Source: Endothia cerciana (taxonomy: Eukaryota; Ascomycota; Sordariomycetes; Diaporthales; Cryphonectriaceae). From it: 64,000 nt of DNA. Positions 58,202 to 64,000 of this stretch are shown piece after piece. Within the stretch, counting starts at the first letter, position 1; each line of letters begins with the position of its first letter. The notes beneath the pieces were generated by a model that was not told the origin of the DNA, searched no databases, and saw only the letters and a program-made list of their open reading frames with translations. The translations under genes were made by a program, and so were the position numbers. The DNA lies in the NCBI GenBank assembly GCA_026119935.1, contig JALRMH010000005.1, positions 124,001 through 188,000 of the forward strand, written 5' to 3'.

Positions 58202-60425
58202 CTAATATACTTTCTTCATCACTTTCACCAGTATCACCCCCTCGCTCTCCTTTCCCTTCGCATCCAAAAGCCTCACAAATCGGTACCCCGTCCGCAGCCG
58301 ATCCAGCCTCACACACGCCCAAGCCGCGAGATCATCCCGCCTGAACTTCTCGTCGTCCCGGACGATGAACCTCACAAAGCTCAGCCCCTCCACCACCCCG
58401 GGGATCGCCTTAAACTCGAGCATGTCCCCCTTGTAGTCGGGGTCGCACGTCGCCTTGGCCGTCTTGGTGCGCGCCTTGTACTCGCCCTCCAGCTCCTCGC
58501 CGTCCTCGCTCTTCCTGGCCGCCGCGGCCTTGGCGCGGGCCGCGGTGGAAGGGTCGCACTCGTGGCCGTCCGAGGGGAAGTGTCCGTGACGCTCACCGCC
58601 GGCCTCGACGTGCAGATCTACCTTGACGTAGGGGTTGAAGGACTTCACGGGCGTTTCTGGCGGGAGGGGCAGGGACTGCGCGGCGAGGACCTTGATCTCG
58701 AGGTCCAACGTGCGGTGCTGCACATGGGCGGTCTCGGCTGCCGCGCCGGGTTTGGCAAGCCGGTAGCCTGGGGGTTTGAGGACATAGCCCCCTGAGCCGG
58801 CAAACATGCCCTCGTTGAGCCTGCGGTAGTGTCAGCAATAGCTGGGTGCCTATGTTGTCTTTCCTCTTCCCCTGCGCTGCAGGGGGGTAGATGGGCTTCC
58901 CGGACGGGTTGGCGACTCACATCATGCCCTCGTCCCAGTTTTGCCAGTTCAGCGCAGCAATCTGGATCCCCTTCCTCCAGAACGGCGTCGGGTCCAGGTT
59001 CGACGAGCCGACCCTCAAGCCGGACGGGTACGCCCGCATCAGATACCTCCGGTTGTGCTCAAACAGGTCCTGGCCCTGCTTCTCGTGCAACTCCCTCACG
59101 CTCTTCTCGCTCAAGGAGAAGACGTGTGACGGCATGGTCGCCTCCGGCTGATTGAGCGACTTGAACGACACGGCCTTGGTGTAGACCCCCAGCGCGCTCA
59201 GCGAATGGATGATCTTGGAGGGCTTCTTCTTCTTCCTCTGCGCGGCCTCCGGCGCGATCTGGCCCGCCGTCGAGACATCCTCTTCGGAAGCGGCGGCTGC
59301 GGCGGCTGCGGCGGCGGCTTCCTGGCCGGGCGGCGCGTACTTGACCTTGACGAGGATCCTGCGTCGGAGGTCGGAGGGCGGTGGGAGGACCTCGGCCTCC
59401 TTGCCTGGAGGCTCGAGCAGGAGGCCTGCCCAGGTCTCGTTCATGATCCTGACCATGATCTCCTGCTGCTCCGGCCCGGCATGCACTTCGAGGCTCACGA
59501 TGAGCGGCAGGTCGGTCACTGCGAAGGCGTACTCCTTGATGGCCACGCACACCTGGCGGAAGGAGATCTCCTTGGTGAGCGTGTACCCGTGGAGCACGCG
59601 GGGCTCGATGACTGCCGCTGCGGGCGTCGGAAGCTTCTCCAGCGGTGCGGAAGAGGCCTGGTTGGTGTCCTTCCCTTGCTGCGCCGCCGGGGATGAGGGC
59701 GACGGCGACGGCGAGGCCCTGGGCCCCGTCTTCTTCTCCACGTACTTCTCGAGCTTCTTCCCAAGCGAGGTCTTCTCGATCTTCTCCAGCACCGACTTGG
59801 GGATCTTCGACTTCGCCTTGTCGACCTTTTGCCTCCTCTTGGCACGGGCTGCCGCCTTCTTGGGGTCGCCATCCTCAAGGTCGCTGGTCGAGTACCCGCT
59901 GTCCTCCGAGTCCGACTCGTCCCCATCCCAGACGTCGATCTCGATGCACCGGCACCCCCGCAGCAGGACGTTCTTGTACGCATCCGTACTGGCATCGCTG
60001 CTCAGCTGGTTCCCCGTGAGATACGTGTTGTGGCTGCTCGAGATGAAGTAGCTGCTCAGGGGGTAGCTCAGGTCCCCCTCCTGCGGCCCCAGGGGCCCGA
60101 GGGCACTGGCCGCGTCGCTCGTCATGTAACTCAGGAAGTCCTTGAAGTCCAGCTCATCCTTGGCGGCCAGGTCCGCCGGGAGCCCCTCGGCCCCCTGGGC
60201 CGGGTTGCCGGCCTGCGTGCACCGGATGAAGGTGTTGGCCTGCTCGCGGTGCCACGCCTGCTTTGCGTCGGCGTGGCACTTGAAGACCTGCTCGAGGTAG
60301 GGGAGCACGGAGGCAGAGACGGTCTCGATGCGGTGGTGGCCCGCGCCGGAGACGCCGCCGCCGGCCTGGCTGACGGCCTCCTTGGCGGGGGGGGGCTCCT
60401 GCTGTTGTGGGGCAGCCGCCGCCAT
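58202..60425 (-). CDS. plc1: Phosphoinositide-specific phospholipase C
   Basis: Two exons on the minus strand (60425..58921, 58820..58202) encode 707 residues. The 100-nt intron joins EGMM|LNEGMF. The enzyme cuts PIP2 to IP3 and diacylglycerol in calcium signalling. X domain: SSSHNTYLTGNQL (catalytic His-Asn, about 131), GCRCIEIDVWDGDE (metal-binding Glu/Asp), VLHGYTLTKEISF (second His) and PLIVSLEVH. Y domain: IHSLSALGVYTKAVSF, VFSLSEKSV and YPSGLRVGSSNLDPTPFWRKGIQIAALNWQNWD. A C-terminal C2 domain starts at LDLEIKVLAAQSL. An EF-hand-like helical segment precedes X, and no PH domain is seen. About 105 Ser/Lys-rich residues are inserted inside X between WDGDE and VLHGY. An Ala-rich X-Y linker follows. 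It converges on Arp8. Confidence 0.95.
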
Positions 60426-61420
60426 GTCGACTCTGGGGGATTTTCCTCTGTCCGGGAGCAGCGATAAATGTGTGGTGGACGAGGGATCCTTCAGAGAAGG
60501 GGTGTCTCGACGGCGGGGATATTTAGGAGACGGGCGAGAGTGCAGCGAGCCCGCATGTCAACAGCAGCCCATCAGGTTGGACCACCTCACCGCCTGGCGA
60601 TCAAGGAGGCTTGGTGGCCAGCTCGCCTTGAAGCAGAGGTGACTTGAGCCCTGAAAGTGGGTTCGACCGGGCTAACTGTGTCGTAATGGACAAGGGCTTC
60701 CACGGCCGTGAAGAACAAGTAGTACGCGAGACCGTTCGCGTGTCACCGTCTGACTGGGCGAGGCGTGACATGTGTGCTATGTGAGGTTCAAACAAGGCAG
60801 GATGGCCCAGCCAGCTCACACAAATGAATGTTGATACACACGTCGTCAAAACCTGATGACAGCCATGGGCTCCCGCCCCCCGCCCGAACAAGATCAAGCC
60901 CTATCACGGCTCAGCAGGCAGACGTCACCTGGCAGCCCTGAGGCCTCTTTGAACCAGGTTTGGGGGAGGGGGGCTCGTTTCAGGGGCTGGTCCCGTCTGA
61001 ACGGGTCCAGATATCCGCGCTGCCACCAAACAAGGGCCTCGGGAAGCGTCCCCCCGGCAAGATCCCCTGCATTCAACACGTGGACGTGGCTCGGCACTGT
61101 AGTGTGGATGTGGACCCTGGGTATTCACTAGGGAAGGAAGAAAAAAAAAATCCAAAAAAATTCCCGAAAACAAACTAATGCTGGGCTGTAGGGCGAGGAT
61201 GAGTTGTGGCATACACGTCCTAGTATGGTATCTTGTTCGCCTTCTCATTACAGATGAGGCAATACAGGTGAGGTTTCGTCGAGGAGAAGACGGTTCAGAC
61301 GCAGGTAAGCGTCCACGACAGTTCACTTTAGGACGCCTGAACCGGAGAAGACGTGTATCCTCAATTTTGTCTTTTAGACTTTGGTTTGCATGGGGCCCTC
61401 CCCTTCCTCATCAGCCAGTC
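60426..61420. other. Intergenic region, PLC promoter / NmrA-like 3' side
   Basis: It holds the PLC promoter and an A-rich stretch near 61140-61165. No other gene is recognised. Confidence 0.45.
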
Positions 61421-62353
61421 TCAGGCATCTTGGACCTTCTGTACCTGGGCCTCAGCCCACTGCTGGTGTGTCGTCGGCTTCCTCTCGAGCAGCCATTCCA
61501 GCACATTGGGGCTGCCCACGAGACCACGGTGGTTGTAATACAACAGCAGTCGGTGCGCAGTATCCCTAGTCACCGGGTGCACCGCGTCCGCATCGCCAAA
61601 CAGCATCGTCATGAGGGCACGGCTGGCCTCCTCGGGGCCCCGCCTCTCGATCCTGATGCTCTTCCCGATGACCCCGCCCACGATCCTCACCACGTCGGTG
61701 TACGGGTACGCCTCCGTCGAGCAGAGCGTGTACTGCGCCATGTAGTGCCGCTGCCTCTCCCCGATGACCCGCGCGGCGGCCTCGCCGAGGTCGCCCAGCG
61801 CGATGAAGGAGAAGCTCACCTCCGGGTCCCAGTTCGCGTTATACACCGGCTCGTCCTGTCCCGCGAGCGCCGCCAGCGGGAACGTGTCCATGAAGTGCGT
61901 CGGCTTCAGGACGGTGTACTTGAGCCCGGACTCGAACAGGTACTCCTCGACGTAGCGCTTGCAGTCGTGGTTCATGAGCTTGCGGAGCTGCGTGCCCAGC
62001 ACGGACGAGAGCACGAAGTGCCTGAACGCGCCGCCGGGCCTGTGGGACTCGGACAGCGCGGCGTCGATCATGGAGCAGCCGATCTCCGTCTCATGCGGGT
62101 GGAAGGAGGGCCCGATGTGGAAGACGGTGCTCACGCCGGACATGATGCGGCAGCACTCGTTCTTGTCTCCCAGGTCGGCCCGGAGGACCTCCGCGTCAGG
62201 CCACTGCTTCCTGAGGCGGTCCTCGGAGGAGGCAGCGTTGACGACCAGGCGCAGGCGCTTCCACCTGCCGTAGAGCAGGGGGATGAGGTGGGCGGCCTGC
62301 TTCCCGGAGGCGCAGGTGATGAGGAGGAGGTCGTTCTCGTAATCCACGGACAT
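61421..62353 (-). CDS. NmrA-like NAD(P)-binding Rossmann protein
   Basis: One exon of 310 residues starts with ATG at 62353. The N-terminus NDLLLITCASGKQAAHLIPLL has the shape of a Rossmann beta-alpha unit. RLRLVVNAASSEDRL, then VLRADLGD and VSTVFHIGPSFH follow, as in NmrA/HSCARG and atypical short-chain dehydrogenases. LKYTVLKPTHFMD matches the family block after the active-site region. The family includes redox sensors, isoflavone-reductase-like enzymes and NmrA repressors. The usual GxxGxxG is not intact (CASGKQA), so nucleotide binding may be altered. The usual YxxxK catalytic pair is not evident. No secondary-metabolite backbone gene lies beside it. It is divergent from the isopropylmalate dehydrogenase gene. 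Confidence 0.85.
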   Translation of the reverse strand: MSVDYENDLLLITCASGKQAAHLIPLLYGRWKRLRLVVNAASSEDRLRKQWPDAEVLRADLGDKNECCRIMSGVSTVFHIGPSFHPHETEIGCSMIDAALSESHRPGGAFRHFVLSSVLGTQLRKLMNHDCKRYVEEYLFESGLKYTVLKPTHFMDTFPLAALAGQDEPVYNANWDPEVSFSFIALGDLGEAAARVIGERQRHYMAQYTLCSTEAYPYTDVVRIVGGVIGKSIRIERRGPEEASRALMTMLFGDADAVHPVTRDTAHRLLLYYNHRGLVGSPNVLEWLLERKPTTHQQWAEAQVQKVQDA

Positions 62354-63358
62354 GTTGACTCTGCGAAGTGACCGTGCTTGGCCAGGTGTGAGATTTATTG
62401 GAGGGTGTTGCGCCGACTGGCCTTGTCGAGCAAAAGGGTGGCGGTCCTCTTTTCAAGTCCTCAGAGCCGGAGTTAGAGGCGCCATATAAACCCGAGCATT
62501 CCAGAGCGGGCTAAATATAACCATGGAATATGCGAAGGGTGGCCCGTAGCTCCGTGTGCCAGTCCAGAGTCCCCTGAGGACACCCAGTATCCAATAGTGT
62601 GGCAACCACAGGGAGGTCAGAGGATCAAGATCGTGCGAGGGAGTCCACTTGGCCCTCGGACACCGGCGTCTGGGACTCACGGTGAGAGCGTCGCACCTAG
62701 GTTCTGTCCCTGACAAGGTCACATGGAAGACAGCAGTGATGCACAACGGTCGCCGGCGAGCATCGTCCTAGGTTGAGCCTTGAGCCGGCGTATCTTTCTT
62801 CTCGCTTCTTCTTTTTGTCGTCATGATCAACGAGCTCTCCATCCCGGAGGCTTGGGCCGGCGGAAGCAGCTCCGGACCCTCGGCGAACCGGCCGACGTCA
62901 TTTCTTCTCTCTCCAGGCCCTTCACACCGCCCCCGAGTTGTGCCACGCGCGTGCGACAGGACAAATCAGCCTGAAGCCCAGTCAGCTATTGAACCGCAGC
63001 TCTGAGGGGCTGGATGTCTGAAGTACATATAAAATATGAAATTAGAGAAGAAGAAGAAGAAGAAGAAGAAGAAGAAAAGGATCATTCTGTTCAGGTCCTG
63101 CGCAGTGGTCAGCTATTGTCCCCGAGCTCAGTGTATCAATAGCAGAGCGCAGAGTGGTTTGGCGTTCGGCCCCGATCTCGGAAGGCGGGTGGGATTCCCA
63201 TAACAGCTTGGGGGGGGGGGGAGGGGCAGATTTTCACCACGCGAAGTTCAGGTCGAGCAAGAAGAGCACCCAACACCCCCTCGATAATCTTGGAGCAGTT
63301 TCTTCACAGCGAATCCCCGTCCTTTTTCCTTCCTCGCGATACCCTTGGAGTCTTTAAC
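62354..63358. promoter_or_regulatory. Divergent promoter region, NmrA-like / isopropylmalate dehydrogenase
   Basis: 1.0 kb between divergent ATGs. It holds a (GAA)10 repeat (63047-63076) and a G run (63210-63220). I saw no clear CCGGNNCCGG (Leu3-type) or TGACTCA (Gcn4/Cpc1-type) site by eye. Confidence 0.45.
63047..63076. repeat. (GAA)10 microsatellite
   Basis: Ten perfect GAA units lie about 280 bp before the isopropylmalate dehydrogenase ATG. Confidence 0.95.
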
Positions 63359-64000
63359 ATGGCAACTCACAATATCGTGGTTCTGGGCGGTGACCACTGT
63401 GGCCCCGAGGTGAGTCCCGCTGGCTTTTCCGAGCCTGCACTCCTGACCTGCTTGAGGACACCTCGAGAACACATGATCCTCGATGGATGAGATAAGCTGA
63501 CGCCTTTGATGGGTTGCAGGTTGTGAACGAGGCGGTTAAGGTATGAACCTCGGCGCAGGGGAGGCTGGGTGGTCTGATGGCGGTCTCGCACTCGACTCGC
63601 TCTCTCACTCACGCCATGCACATCACACAGGTCATCAAGGCTGTGGAGTCCCTGAGCCCTTCAGCAGGAAAGTTCAACCTGCAGGAGCACCTCTTTGGTG
63701 GTGTAAGTAGCCCCTCCCTGGCCCTGTCCTGGGACAGGTGTCTCGCGGCACTGAAACCTGCCTGTGCCACGGAGGAGACAAGCCTTCTACGTGGAGCCGT
63801 GAGACTAACACGCCCGACTCACTCTCCAGGCCTCCATCAACGCCCACGGCACCCCTCTGACCGACGAGACCCTCGCCGCCGCCAAGTCCGCCAACGCCGT
63901 CCTCCTCGGCGCCATCGGCGGGCCAGAATGGGGTCCCTCCTCGCCCGTGCGGCCCGAGGTGGGCATCCTCAGGCTGCGCAAGGAGCTCGAGACCTACGGC
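63359..64000 (+). CDS. leu2: 3-isopropylmalate dehydrogenase, N-terminal part (cut by window end)
   Basis: Exons are 63359..63409, 63520..63540 (21 nt), 63631..63702 and 63830..>64000, 105 codons so far. Donors are GTGAGT, GTATGA and GTAAGT. All joins fall between codons. The start MATHNIVVLGGDHCGPEV is the family N-terminus. VNEAVK, then FNLQEHLFGG, ASINAHGTPLTDETL, AVLLGAIGGPEWG and LRLRKELETYG follow in the usual order. The enzyme does the NAD-dependent oxidation and decarboxylation of 3-isopropylmalate in leucine synthesis. The active-site Arg, Tyr, Lys and Asp lie beyond the window. Fungi often have two paralogs; which one this is cannot be told. Confidence 0.93.

Noticed and set aside
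61421..64000. Possible secondary-metabolite cluster suggested by the NmrA-like gene
   Set aside because: The neighbours are phospholipase C and a leucine enzyme, and no backbone synthase, P450 or transporter is present.

Overview
This window looks like nuclear DNA of a filamentous ascomycete (Pezizomycotina, probably Sordariomycetes; inferred from protein families and architecture, since no database search was possible). Genes are spread over both strands. Most introns are short (51-127 nt, with four longer ones) and carry fungal signals: GTRNGT-type donors, CTRAC-like branch points and YAG acceptors. Proteins carry long Ser/Pro/Gln-rich disordered tails. Intergenic DNA holds many microsatellites and G/C or A/T homopolymers. 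A run of 10 N at 247-256 marks a scaffold gap.

Layout. 1-1182: 3' part of a dsRNA-binding-motif protein (+). 1527-2769: tRNA 2'-phosphotransferase Tpt1 (-). 4054-8007: large disordered protein of unknown function (-). 8008-17125: 9 kb without a recognisable gene, ending in a pyrimidine-rich leader. 17126-19582: Msg5-like MAP-kinase phosphatase (+). 20616-22065: Hut1/SLC35B1 nucleotide-sugar transporter (-). 23589-24845: triple-KH RNA-binding protein (-). 27791-29746: acidic-phenylalanine-motif protein of the family often labelled ppk6 (-). 30649-33211: TBC/Rab-GAP (+). 34295-37449: PHD-finger protein (-). 37450-43801: no gene seen. 43802-45964: Rua1-type transcription regulator (-). 45965-53112: no gene seen. 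53113-53856: small Pro-rich conserved protein (-). 55012-57435: Arp8 of the INO80 remodeller (+). 58202-60425: phosphoinositide-specific phospholipase C (-). 61421-62353: NmrA-like Rossmann protein (-). 63359-64000: start of 3-isopropylmalate dehydrogenase (+, cut by the window end).

The genes are housekeeping and regulatory functions (tRNA repair, MAPK and phosphoinositide signalling, Rab traffic, chromatin, leucine synthesis). They do not form a pathway cluster. I found no transposase, reverse transcriptase, CRISPR array, backbone biosynthetic enzyme or toxin gene, and I do not claim a new system. The most useful observations concern gene structure. There are two probable GC-AG introns, one tandem CAG/TAG acceptor, and several tiny 5' or internal exons (21-40 nt). 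Several genes are recoverable only by joining ORFs through split codons. Three large gene-empty tracts lie directly upstream of three regulatory genes, and one of them contains a repeated palindrome cluster.
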